Assembly: GCA_965368175.1 (NCBI GenBank)
Contig: CBDULX010000006.1
Span: 1 to 33,336 of the forward strand
Length of the DNA stretch: 33,336 nt
DNA from: CBDULX01 sp965368175
GTDB taxonomy: Bacteria; Pseudomonadota; Gammaproteobacteria; SZUA-229
Direction: 5' to 3'
A program made the position numbers and the translations under genes. Below are positions 1 through 7,553 of the stretch, piece after piece (position 1 is the stretch's first letter; each line of letters begins with the position of its first letter). Below the pieces are notes generated by a model. That model was not told where the DNA came from and searched no databases. It saw only the letters and a program-made list of their open reading frames with translations.

Positions 1-24
1 CGTCCCGAATAGTTTGTATTTACT

Positions 25-1509
25 CTAACGTCCACCCAGTAATGAACCCAGTAGACCTCGAACAATGCGGCGGCCTAACTGACTGCCGACTGATCGAGCT
101 GCACTCTTGAGCATGGCCTCGGCTGCACTCTGGCGGTTACTGCCGCGTCTGGCTGATGTCCTGCTGGTACTGGGCTGTCTGGCCTGCTCGACTTCTGCCT
201 TCTGGGCCAGTTGCTGGCGCTGTGCTTCTTCAGCGTGCTGTTTTAAAAGCTCGTAGGCCGACTCACGGTCGAGTGTATTATCATAACGGCCTTTCAGGGG
301 GGAGCGTTGCAGTACACTCGCGCGTTCTTCCGCAGTGAGTGGGCCGATGCGTGATGACGGTGGGCGGATCAGTATGCGCTCTACCGGGGTTGGGCTGCCT
401 TTTTCATCAAGCAGGGACACCAGTGCCTCACCGGTACCGAGTTCGGTAATCACGGTTTCAGTATCTATGGCCGGGTTGGGTCGAAAGGTCTCTGCCACGG
501 TTTTTACCGCTTTCTGGTCCCTGGGGGTAAAGGCACGCAGAGCATGCTGGATACGCGTGCCGAGCTGCCCCAGTACATCCATGGGAATATCCAGCGGACT
601 TTGACTGATAAAGTATATGCCGACTCCCTTGGAGCGGATCAGGCGCACGACTTGCTCAACTTTATCCAGTAAGGCTCGTGGTGCTCGATCAAATAACAGG
701 TGTGCCTCGTCGAAGAAGAGTACCAGTCTGGGTTTATCGGCATCGCCGGTTTCCGGTAGTTGCTCAAATAGCTCGGCCAGCAGCCAGAGCAGGAAGGTGG
801 CGTAGAGTCGCGGTGATTGTGTTATCAATTTGGTAACATCCAGCACGCTGATCACTCCATGGCCGGAGAAATCGGTAATCATCAAGTCATCGAGCTTTAA
901 TGCAGGCTCTCCAAAGAAGTGTTCGGCTCCCTGTTGTTCCAGAACCAGAAGCTTGCGTTGAATGGCGCCGATACTGGCGCTGGAGATATTGCCGTATTCA
1001 CTGGACATTGACTTGCGGTTTTCCACCATCCAGTTGAGCATGGCACGCAGGTCTTTAAAATCCAGTAACAGAAAGCCATTATCATCGGCGAAATCGAAAC
1101 AGCTGTAGAGTACCCCGGTTTGTGTGTCGTTGAGTTCCAGCAGGTTAGCCAGAATCAGCGGACCCACGTCACTGATGGTGGTACGCACCGGATGTCCAAA
1201 TTTACCAAATAAATCCCAGAACAGGGTAGGGTTAGCCTGGCCAGAAAAATCATCAAGACCTATATGATTCAGTCGTGACTGGATTTTTTTGTTTGTGACC
1301 CCCGCTTGTGCCAGCCCGGAAAGGTCGCCTTTTACGTCGGCCATGAACACCGGTACACCAATCCGGGAAAAGCTTTCAGCCATTACCTGCAGGGTAACGG
1401 TCTTGCCTGTTCCTGTTGCACCGGCAATCAGGCCATGACGATTGGCCATGCGTGGATTCAGTTCAATTTTTCTGTTGCCATTACCGCCGATACATAAATC
1501 ATCATTCAT
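25..1509 (-). CDS. HerA/YjgR-type ATPase (DUF853 family)
   Basis: This 494-residue P-loop ATPase resembles the YjgR/DUF853 branch of the HerA-FtsK superfamily. Walker A is GATGTGKT at residues 30-37 and Walker B is LVLFFDEAH at about 262-270. The C-terminus is rich in Gln, Ala and Arg and then Gly/Leu, which is usual for YjgR. The family is soluble and presumed hexameric, and its cellular role is not firmly established; DNA translocation or processing is inferred from HerA. The gene stands alone, divergent from the spermidine-synthase-like gene, and no nuclease partner such as NurA is beside it. The ATG start gives the family's usual N-terminus, just before the first strand that leads into the P-loop. 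The family call is confident; the function is not. Confidence 0.9.
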   Translation of the reverse strand: MNDDLCIGGNGNRKIELNPRMANRHGLIAGATGTGKTVTLQVMAESFSRIGVPVFMADVKGDLSGLAQAGVTNKKIQSRLNHIGLDDFSGQANPTLFWDLFGKFGHPVRTTISDVGPLILANLLELNDTQTGVLYSCFDFADDNGFLLLDFKDLRAMLNWMVENRKSMSSEYGNISSASIGAIQRKLLVLEQQGAEHFFGEPALKLDDLMITDFSGHGVISVLDVTKLITQSPRLYATFLLWLLAELFEQLPETGDADKPRLVLFFDEAHLLFDRAPRALLDKVEQVVRLIRSKGVGIYFISQSPLDIPMDVLGQLGTRIQHALRAFTPRDQKAVKTVAETFRPNPAIDTETVITELGTGEALVSLLDEKGSPTPVERILIRPPSSRIGPLTAEERASVLQRSPLKGRYDNTLDRESAYELLKQHAEEAQRQQLAQKAEVEQARQPSTSRTSARRGSNRQSAAEAMLKSAARSVGSQLGRRIVRGLLGSLLGGR

Positions 1510-1536
1510 CTATGGATTCTCGTTGAAGGGAAGAGC

Positions 1537-1635
1537 TAATGAACCTCTGATCAGGTCGTGACTGTTTTATGCCGGCTAAAATCTAAACTCTCATCGCAGA
1601 CTACAACAACCAGGCTTAATCAGAGGTTCCTGATC
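1537..1635. repeat. Small inverted-repeat element with TCAGAGGTTC ends
   Basis: The left end, TAATGAACCTCTGATCA (1537-1553), is an inverted copy of the right end, TTAATCAGAGGTTCCTGATC (1616-1635). The shared core is ATCAGAGGTTC. The interior section at about 1577-1600, reading ATCTAAACTCTCATCGCAG, recurs almost exactly at 16450-16467. This suggests a MITE-like remnant of about 100 bp in the spacer between two divergent genes. Confidence 0.55.
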
Positions 1636-1726
1636 TGATTACAGTATTTTTGTAATATTAACCAGATACATTTTTTTAACACTGATGAGTCTAGACCATT
1701 TAACGCGTGTGTTAAAGTACTGCGCT

Positions 1727-1773
1727 ATGAGTTATAAGTTCTTATGAAACCACAGTATAGAGAAACCCTGTGA
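1727..1773 (+). other. Two overlapping mini-ORFs leading into the next gene
   Basis: A 6-codon ORF (ATG 1727, stop TGA 1745-1747) overlaps the ATG of a 9-codon ORF (1744-1773) through ATGA. The stop of the second overlaps the GTG start of the downstream gene through GTGA at 1770-1773. This is seen directly; a role as a translational coupling leader is inferred and may be coincidence. Confidence 0.3.
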
Positions 1774-2546
1774 AATCACTACAGCACGGTGCGCGTGCCT
1801 GTTATGGCACATTAATGGGTAAAGAACTTTACCGAGTAAAAGATGACATGGGATTTGTTGTGGTGACGCAACGCGGTGACAAGCGTGTCCTGAGTTTTAA
1901 TTCAATGCTTGAACAAAGCAGTATGCTGATGACGAAACCATATTACCTCACTCATGAGTACACTCAGATTATGTTGCTGGGTCTGCTGTTTGTGGAGGCC
2001 GGGCATATGACACTGTTAGGTCTGGGTGGGGGTAGTCTGGCCCATTGTCTGAGTCATTTTTATCCACAGAGAATAATGCAGGTTGTTGAATTACGACAGG
2101 CAGTAATCGATGTGGCATACGAATGGTTTAATTTACCAAAAGTCCCTAATCTGCAAGTTAAACAGTACGATGCAAAGAAGTATTTATCAGAGGCTGCTGG
2201 CAGTACCGATATCATTTTTAGTGATTTGTACGAGGCTGAGGCAATGTCCGGGTGTCAGATGCAACAGGAGTTCATTGAAGATAGTTACAGGATATTAAGC
2301 GAATATGGTTGTTTAGTGATCAATTATCATTCAATGCCCGATAAAGACGAGCCGGTAATGTGCCGCCTGGCTGAATTATTTTCTGAAATATATCTGTGTG
2401 ATGTTATCAATGGAAATCACATACTGTTTTGTACTAAAAAATGTTTCTCAATTTCTGATGATGCCATGAACCAGCGAGCAGAGGCACTGGTACAACTGTT
2501 TAAAATGCCTCTGATGTATTATTATCGAAAATTACAAAAGCTTTAA
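1770..2546 (+). CDS. Spermidine synthase-like (class I SAM-fold) protein
   Basis: This 258-residue protein has the Rossmann core of the spermidine synthase/methyltransferase superfamily. The glycine-rich loop LGLGGGSL is at residues 83-90, followed by VVELRQAVIDVA at 105-116, whose Glu usually contacts the nucleotide ribose, and DIIFSDLYEAEAM at about 147-159. The last segment differs from the catalytic Asp region of true spermidine synthases, and no speD or other polyamine gene is adjacent. It is better called a synthase-like protein of unknown substrate. The start is GTG, tightly preceded by a stop at 1758; an in-frame ATG at 1815 would remove 15 residues before the first clear domain segment and cannot be excluded. 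Confidence 0.8.
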   Translation: MKSLQHGARACYGTLMGKELYRVKDDMGFVVVTQRGDKRVLSFNSMLEQSSMLMTKPYYLTHEYTQIMLLGLLFVEAGHMTLLGLGGGSLAHCLSHFYPQRIMQVVELRQAVIDVAYEWFNLPKVPNLQVKQYDAKKYLSEAAGSTDIIFSDLYEAEAMSGCQMQQEFIEDSYRILSEYGCLVINYHSMPDKDEPVMCRLAELFSEIYLCDVINGNHILFCTKKCFSISDDAMNQRAEALVQLFKMPLMYYYRKLQKL

Positions 2547-2562
2547 TAACATAATAATACAG

Positions 2563-2733
2563 AGGCCTGGGTCGAATGGCACTTACATAAGAAAGGTCTT
2601 TCCCAAGTTTGTCATTCCAGCATGCTTTTAGCTGGAATCCATCGCTTAAATAGCTGGATACCGGCTAAAAGCATGCCGGTATGATGGACTTAGGTCTAAG
2701 CTTTCCTTAAGTAAGTGCCATTCAGGCCTGGGT
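2563..2733. mobile_element. MITE-like nested palindromic element with flanking direct repeats
   Basis: The element runs from 2575 to 2722. Its ends are long imperfect inverted repeats, AATGGCACTTACATAAGAAAG on the left and CTTTCCTTAAGTAAGTGCCATT on the right. Inside them is a second inverted pair built on CATTCCAGCATGCTTTTAGC and GGCTAAAAGCATGCCGGTAT. The 10-bp sequence AGGCCTGGGT flanks both sides (2563-2572 and 2724-2733) and looks like a target-site duplication. No ORF lies inside, so it would depend on a transposase elsewhere. Confidence 0.65.
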
Positions 2734-2871
2734 TTATATGTTTATTTATTTAATATGTTAAGTAGTCCTGAGATTCCTTTGTGTTTATTTGCTAGTTTAA
2801 TTGATTAATAAGCAGAATGAATATTGGTTCCACAGTATTTTCCAAAAAAAGATAATCCGGGATTTATCATA

Positions 2872-3246
2872 ATGCCAGTACATTTCAAATATAATAACAA
2901 CAATAATGTACTTTATGGGTCTATCGAGGGGCAGCTAACAATAGATGAAGTTAGATTAATGATGGAACAGCTTGTTGTGTCTAAAGACTTTGCTTCAGAT
3001 GTCAGGGCCTTGTGGGATTTACGAAAATTAAACTTTACAAATATCGATGCAAATTTTGAGCGACAGTTAATATTATTGAGAAAATCCTTTCCTGAAAGAG
3101 GAAAGGCAAAAATTGCTCTTGTCTCTAATGTCGATCTCAGTTTTGGGATGAGAAAAATGTATGAGATGCTTGCAGATGACATGCATCAGAGCATGAAAGT
3201 GTTCAGTGATTTCACCGACGCTGAAAACTGGATACTTGGTGAATAA
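2872..3246 (+). CDS. SpoIIAA/STAS-like protein
   Basis: This small soluble protein of 124 residues has the alternating strand-helix pattern of the SpoIIAA-like/STAS fold. An N-terminal beta hairpin with YGSIEGQLTIDE is followed by a helix, a strand (VRALWDLRKL), a second helix (about 63-72), a strand (KIALVSN) and a C-terminal FSDFTDAENWIL motif. The protein encoded at 31386-31778 ends in the same type of motif. The frame is open back to a TTG at 2824, but ATG 2872 is preferred because the family begins right at the first strand; no strong ribosome binding site decides it. The gene is isolated and has no adjacent anti-sigma kinase or transporter. Function is unknown. Confidence 0.65.
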   Translation: MPVHFKYNNNNNVLYGSIEGQLTIDEVRLMMEQLVVSKDFASDVRALWDLRKLNFTNIDANFERQLILLRKSFPERGKAKIALVSNVDLSFGMRKMYEMLADDMHQSMKVFSDFTDAENWILGE

Positions 3247-3279
3247 CTGATGGCAGTGTGGTTTGATGATCATATCGGG

Positions 3280-3297
3280 GGATCAGAGGCACCCTAG
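3280..3297 (+). repeat. Dispersed TCAGAGG repeat, degenerate copy
   Basis: GATCAGAGGCACCCTAG matches the dispersed consensus GATCAGAGGTTCCTTAA at most positions. The copy overlaps the stop codon of the minus-strand EamA gene (TAG complement at 3294-3296). Confidence 0.4.
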
Positions 3298-3728
3298 TTG
3301 TTAACGATAATCAGTGCTGCACCTGACATAATTAGCAGTCCTCCTGCTATAACACTGGCATTAATGTGCATTTGCCTGAATATAATAAAAGCAAACATCA
3401 CCACAAACACCGGGTAAGTGATTTCTATCAGACTGGCCAGGGTGGCATTTTTATTGCCAATAGACATGAATAGAAGCACGCTGGCCAGCACACTGGTGAT
3501 GCCGATAGATAATATAGCCAGTTTGTCGAAACCAGACAGTTCGTTGAAGGTTTTAATATCCTGAGTAATGTCATTGCTAAAGAATGGAATAAGGAATAGC
3601 AAAGGCAGTACGGTAAGCAGCAGTACACTGAACAGGGACAGTTTCTTCAGCGCATTATCGATCAACGGGTAATGTATTCCCCATACCATGGACGCTGCAA
3701 TGGCTGTGATATACCAGGGTATCTGCAT
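3294..3728 (-). CDS. Half-size EamA/DMT-family transporter
   Basis: At 144 residues the protein equals a single EamA domain. About five hydrophobic segments are visible: residues 8-24, 32-52, 69-88, 95-115 and 123-141. Most EamA exporters are about 300 residues with two repeats, so this one would have to dimerise, as small multidrug resistance proteins do. It begins 16 bp after the chelatase gene ends and is the last gene of the photolyase operon, which suggests co-transcription. The substrate cannot be inferred. Confidence 0.75.
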   Translation of the reverse strand: MQIPWYITAIAASMVWGIHYPLIDNALKKLSLFSVLLLTVLPLLFLIPFFSNDITQDIKTFNELSGFDKLAILSIGITSVLASVLLFMSIGNKNATLASLIEITYPVFVVMFAFIIFRQMHINASVIAGGLLIMSGAALIIVNN

Positions 3729-3744
3729 AGTGTTGACTCGTCTG

Positions 3745-4113
3745 TTAGTGGACTGAGTTGGCCGATGAGATAAGTAAATCCATCATTAATTCCGATGCGC
3801 CCAGGTGTCTGGCTAATTTAATCTCGATGTCAGGATAGTGGGCTTTAGTTTCGTTGACAATTTCCGGGATATCCGTCACCACATGTCTGCCAGAATTAAG
3901 AAAGTAGGGCAGTACAATAACTGAAGTGGCGCCGCGATCCACGCAGCGTTTAATACCATCCGGTATTAACGGATCGGCCAGTTCAAGAAATCCAGCTTCA
4001 ACAATCGGATATTGATCGCCACAGTGGCTGTGGAGTTTATCTGCAATAACTTTAACTTCATCATTGGATTGTTGGCGACGGCTGCCATGGGCGATGAGTA
4101 ATAAGGCTTTCAT
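3745..4113 (-). CDS. CbiX/SirB-type sirohydrochlorin chelatase
   Basis: This 122-residue protein matches the short single-domain CbiX/SirB chelatases. The N-terminal IAHGSR places a metal-binding histidine at residue 9, and SGRHVVTDIP gives the second at residue 77. Family members insert Co2+ or Fe2+ into sirohydrochlorin in the cytoplasm, on the routes to cobalamin or siroheme. The ATG overlaps the photolyase stop (ATGA, 4110-4113), so the two are translationally coupled. Placement in an operon headed by a B12-binding photoreceptor suggests a link with cobalamin, but the metal and pathway cannot be told from sequence alone. An arrangement of one chelatase domain, active as a homodimer, is usual for the short forms. 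Confidence 0.85.
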   Translation of the reverse strand: MKALLLIAHGSRRQQSNDEVKVIADKLHSHCGDQYPIVEAGFLELADPLIPDGIKRCVDRGATSVIVLPYFLNSGRHVVTDIPEIVNETKAHYPDIEIKLARHLGASELMMDLLISSANSVH

Positions 4114-5510
4114 GATATTAAGTCCTGCTTGGTTGTCAGTTGTTTGTATCGCTGCAAAGCCTGCGCTCGGCTTGCAGATAGATCCACTAAGGGGGCTGGG
4201 TATTGCTGTTTTTTATGCTCAGGTACCCAGTGGTCAATGTATTTTGATTCGGCATCAAATCGTTTTGTCTGGGTGAGGGGATTAAATATTCGGAAATAGG
4301 GCGCTGCATCCACACCGCAACCAGCCACCCATTGCCAGCCCATGGAGTTATTGGCCAGATTCGCATCCACCAGAGTGTCCCAGAACCAGCGCGCGCCCTG
4401 TAACCAGCCTATGCCCAGGTTCTTGGTGAGGTATGAGGCGACAATCATGCGTACGCGGTTGTGCATCCAGCCGGTTTCCCAGAGCTGTTTCATACCTGCA
4501 TCCACAATCGGAACACCGGTAGTACCCTGGGTCCATTGATTAAAATGATTTTTATTGCTCTGCCAGAAGCGGTTACTGAAGCGGCTATTCATGGGCCTGG
4601 AGTTGCTTTGTGGATAGTGCCATAAAATATGATGAGCAAATTCTCGCCATAACAGCTGGCTTAAGAAACGTTCGGCCGCAGCCATGACTTTACTACCCTG
4701 TGCCCCAGCCAGTAGAGGTTGAATTACGCTATAGATTTGCTGCACGTTGAGTTCACCGAAATGCAGGTAGGGGGATAATCGGGAAGTTCCGTCCATCGAA
4801 GGAATATCCCTGCCTTCAACATAATCAGTTATGTTGTACTCAATAAACTGGTTAATTATTTCGTGCCCGTGCTGTTCACCCGGTTGCCAGTGCTGATGCA
4901 GTTTTTCATGCCATGGATGATCATCCAGCAGCTTAAATGGCTTGTCAGCCAGTTGCTCCACCGATGCAACTGGCTTTACAGTTTTGAGAGACTTCTGTGA
5001 ATTCAGTGGCTGGTAGTTGCTATACAGGGTTTCCAGCATACTCCGTGCTTTACGGTAAAAAGGGGTGTACACCCGGTATGGCCCGCCCTGATTGTTGAGG
5101 ATGCTACCGGGCTGGAAAAACAGGCCGTTATCGAAGCTTTGTATGTCTATACCCTGCTGATTCAATTGCCTGCTCAGCAACTCATCCCGTTTCATCAGGT
5201 GAGGTTCATAGAGACGATTAAAAACCAGTTCGCGGGCACCGCTGGTCTGGCTAATTTGAGTTAGTATCTGGGCTGAGTCGCCACTGAATCGATGCAGCAT
5301 CAGTCCATACTTTTTCAGTCCCTGTTCCAGTTGCTGCAGACTGTTGTGCAACCACCAGCATGATGCCGCACCGGGGGCCCAGGGCTGTTCCTCTTCCGGT
5401 GCATGAATGTATACCGGGATAATACGATCGCTGTTACTGCAGGCCCAGTGCAGGGCCGGGTTATCATGCAGCCTCAGGTCACGTCGGAACCATAAGATAG
5501 TGCAGCTCAT
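4110..5510 (-). CDS. phrB: Deoxyribodipyrimidine photo-lyase, class I
   Basis: This 466-residue flavoprotein should repair cyclobutane pyrimidine dimers using blue light. The N-terminal antenna domain starts ILWFRRDLRLHDNPAL. The C-terminal FAD-binding domain has the hallmark TGVPIVDAGMKQLWETGWMH and NRVRMIVASYLTKNL stretches, then DANLANNSMGWQWVAGCG and the PYFRIFNP end motif. Length equals that of typical bacterial class I enzymes (E. coli 472). The start codon overlaps the stop of the upstream regulator gene by ATGA (5507-5510), and its own stop overlaps the chelatase start in the same way. Expression is likely controlled by the B12-dependent regulator encoded first in the operon. Confidence 0.96.
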   Translation of the reverse strand: MSCTILWFRRDLRLHDNPALHWACSNSDRIIPVYIHAPEEEQPWAPGAASCWWLHNSLQQLEQGLKKYGLMLHRFSGDSAQILTQISQTSGARELVFNRLYEPHLMKRDELLSRQLNQQGIDIQSFDNGLFFQPGSILNNQGGPYRVYTPFYRKARSMLETLYSNYQPLNSQKSLKTVKPVASVEQLADKPFKLLDDHPWHEKLHQHWQPGEQHGHEIINQFIEYNITDYVEGRDIPSMDGTSRLSPYLHFGELNVQQIYSVIQPLLAGAQGSKVMAAAERFLSQLLWREFAHHILWHYPQSNSRPMNSRFSNRFWQSNKNHFNQWTQGTTGVPIVDAGMKQLWETGWMHNRVRMIVASYLTKNLGIGWLQGARWFWDTLVDANLANNSMGWQWVAGCGVDAAPYFRIFNPLTQTKRFDAESKYIDHWVPEHKKQQYPAPLVDLSASRAQALQRYKQLTTKQDLIS

Positions 5511-6409
5511 GGTTTTGAAAACGCCGGGATGATGGATTCCATTTTATCCAGTGCCCTTACATGATCCGAACCCAGGACCTGAGCGCCCAGCTGTTCGAGT
5601 TTATCGAAATATCGATCACAGATATCTCCCCCAAACATGAGTGGAATATCAATGGATTCAATACAGTCCTTCAATGCCATCTCGTTGTCATTATCCCATG
5701 GCATGATGCTACTGGCAGAAAACAGTACTGCGGCAACATGAGTCCGGTTAACCACAGCTGGTATTTGCTGGGGCGGCATATTGGTGCCCAGGTACAAAAT
5801 TCGGTATCCACGGCCTATGGCCGCAATACAGTAAAGCAGTACGCCGAGTTCGTGGAATTCACCGGAGAGACAGGCGACCAGGATTTGCCTGCCTCTGGAG
5901 CCATGGCTCTGATGATGAAATCTTGCGCCCAGCTTGTTACGAAGGAAAGCAGAGAAAAAATGTTCTTCGGCAATACCGGCTTCTCGGTCCTGCCACTGTT
6001 CGCCAAGGGTTTTTAGTACCGGGATGATGACATGTTCGTTCACCATATCGATGGGATAGATGGACAGGGCATCATTGTACACTCTGTCTAACTTCTGGTC
6101 ATTGAAGACCTCAATACATTTGAGTAATTCCTGCTGGTAGCCAATCCAGTGATCTTCTCCCGGTAACTGATTGGGCGAGTGACTGCGATCTGGATCCCTG
6201 ATAATTCTTATGGCTTCACTGATGGTGTGGTTGTTTTTCAGTAAAGCTGAAATTTCCTTAATTAATTCAACATCTTCACTGCTGTACAGTCTATGCCCCT
6301 TAGGTGTTCTGGCGGGTTTTAGAAGCCCATAGCGTCTTTCCCAGGCTCGTAATGTCGTGGTCGGGATACCGGTTAGTTCGGAAAGCGTGCGTATAGGGTA
6401 CTGATTCAT
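5507..6409 (-). CDS. CarH/LitR-type B12-dependent photoreceptor, MerR family
   Basis: The protein has 300 residues. A MerR-type winged helix occupies about residues 5-72 (PTTTLRAWERRYGLL at 16-30, and GHRLYSSEDV). A cobalamin-binding region follows: a four-helix cap and then a Rossmann-like domain. Trp139 followed by nine residues and Glu149-His150 matches the W-x9-EH signature that covers the upper axial face in CarH, and EFHELG at 184-189 supplies His186 as the expected lower cobalt ligand. Members bind adenosylcobalamin, repress in the dark and release DNA when light breaks the Co-C bond. Overlap with phrB and four TTGTA repeats just upstream support autoregulation and control of photolyase. 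The family call is confident; the light response is inferred. Confidence 0.93.
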   Translation of the reverse strand: MNQYPIRTLSELTGIPTTTLRAWERRYGLLKPARTPKGHRLYSSEDVELIKEISALLKNNHTISEAIRIIRDPDRSHSPNQLPGEDHWIGYQQELLKCIEVFNDQKLDRVYNDALSIYPIDMVNEHVIIPVLKTLGEQWQDREAGIAEEHFFSAFLRNKLGARFHHQSHGSRGRQILVACLSGEFHELGVLLYCIAAIGRGYRILYLGTNMPPQQIPAVVNRTHVAAVLFSASSIMPWDNDNEMALKDCIESIDIPLMFGGDICDRYFDKLEQLGAQVLGSDHVRALDKMESIIPAFSKP

Positions 6410-6439
6410 TGACTGTTTATCCGGAAAAATCTATGCGAA

Positions 6440-6494
6440 TTGTATAATATAAAACTTGTACAAACAAGGCTTGTATGTATAATGTTTGTATAAG
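6440..6494. promoter_or_regulatory. Operator array and promoter in the divergent spacer
   Basis: Four copies of TTGTA-type sequence occur at 6440 (TTGTATAAT), 6456 (TTGTACAAA), 6471 (TTGTATGTA) and 6486 (TTGTATAAG), spaced 16, 15 and 15 bp apart. On the plus strand, TTGTAC (6456-6461) and TATAAT (6478-6483), 16 bp apart, form a good sigma-70 promoter for the DUF523 gene. CarH/LitR proteins bind TGTACA-like repeats, so occupancy here would block both divergent promoters. The minus-strand promoter is less clear. Confidence 0.65.
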
Positions 6495-6513
6495 TAATTT
6501 GCTGGAGAATACA

Positions 6514-7464
6514 ATGAATTACAATGACAAACCCCAGATAGGTGTCAGTGGCTGTTTATTAGGCCAAATGGTACGTTTTGACGGCGGCCATAAAAAAAAC
6601 CAGTTTCTGGTTGAGGCTGGTGATAAATTCTTTCATTTACTCTCAGTGTGCCCAGAAGCTGAATTAGGACTGGGTATTCCCAGGCCGCCTGTTCAGCTGC
6701 GTAAATTCCAGCAGCAGGTTAAGCTGGTATTTAGCAAAAACCCGCAACATGATCTGACTCAGGATATGGAGTCCTATTCTCAGCAAAGAATTAGAGATTT
6801 TGATCAACTGGATGGTTTTGTTTTCAAGAAAGATTCACCCAGTTGTGGCCCGCAAAGAGTACCTGTTTATGATAATAATTCTGGCATGCGAGAACGCAAC
6901 GGAACGGGTATTTTCGCAAAGGCATTCAGGCAGCAATACCCACTGGTACCGGTTGAGGATGAAGGTCGTCTGAATGATCAAAATATTCGCGAAAACTTTC
7001 TGGAACGGGTGTATGCCCATTACCGCTGGCGACAACTAGCACAGGACGAGAATAATCTGGAAGGATTTCGTGATTTTCACCAGAATTACAAACTGGTATT
7101 AATGGCAAAAAGCTCAATACTCAGTCGAGAGCTGGGGCAGATGGTTGCCAGAGTTAATAAAAAAAATCTACAGGAAATACGTCAACAATACATTATTAAA
7201 TTTATGCGAATCATGGAAATCAGGCCTACGCCTGGCCAGCACGTGAATGTGCTCATGCATATTCTTGGGTATCTCAAAACAAAACTTGATCAGCAGGATA
7301 AGGCCGAGTTACTGACCTGGTTTGAAAATTATCGGCAACAGCAGGTTAGCCGAGTGACACCACTGGTTTTATTACAGCACCATCTGCGTCGATTCCCCAA
7401 TGATTATATGGCCCAACAGTATTATTTTTCACCCTTCCCGGAGCAATTGATGCAACCGGTGTAA
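6514..7464 (+). CDS. DUF523 and DUF1722 (YbgA) fusion protein
   Basis: The 316-residue protein joins an N-terminal DUF523 domain (about 8-160) and a C-terminal DUF1722/YbgA domain (about 180-305). DUF523 features include VSGCLLG at 11-17, VCPE at 45-48 and KKDSPSCG at 105-112, which leaves Cys14, Cys46 and Cys111 as candidate metal or redox ligands. The biochemical function is unknown, but the family repeatedly neighbours photolyase and LitR-type regulators, as it does here. The start is ATG 6514, preceded by CTGGAG. An in-frame ATG at 6475 lies within the promoter, upstream of the likely transcription start, so it is rejected. Light-inducible expression is inferred from the shared operator region. 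Confidence 0.9.
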   Translation: MNYNDKPQIGVSGCLLGQMVRFDGGHKKNQFLVEAGDKFFHLLSVCPEAELGLGIPRPPVQLRKFQQQVKLVFSKNPQHDLTQDMESYSQQRIRDFDQLDGFVFKKDSPSCGPQRVPVYDNNSGMRERNGTGIFAKAFRQQYPLVPVEDEGRLNDQNIRENFLERVYAHYRWRQLAQDENNLEGFRDFHQNYKLVLMAKSSILSRELGQMVARVNKKNLQEIRQQYIIKFMRIMEIRPTPGQHVNVLMHILGYLKTKLDQQDKAELLTWFENYRQQQVSRVTPLVLLQHHLRRFPNDYMAQQYYFSPFPEQLMQPV

Positions 7465-7553
7465 GTAATTATTGATTGGTAAAATTTCCGGGTTTTTAGA
7501 TGTCGACTGGAAAAGCAGGTAAACGGGGCATTGGTGTGAAAATACCCACTTGA

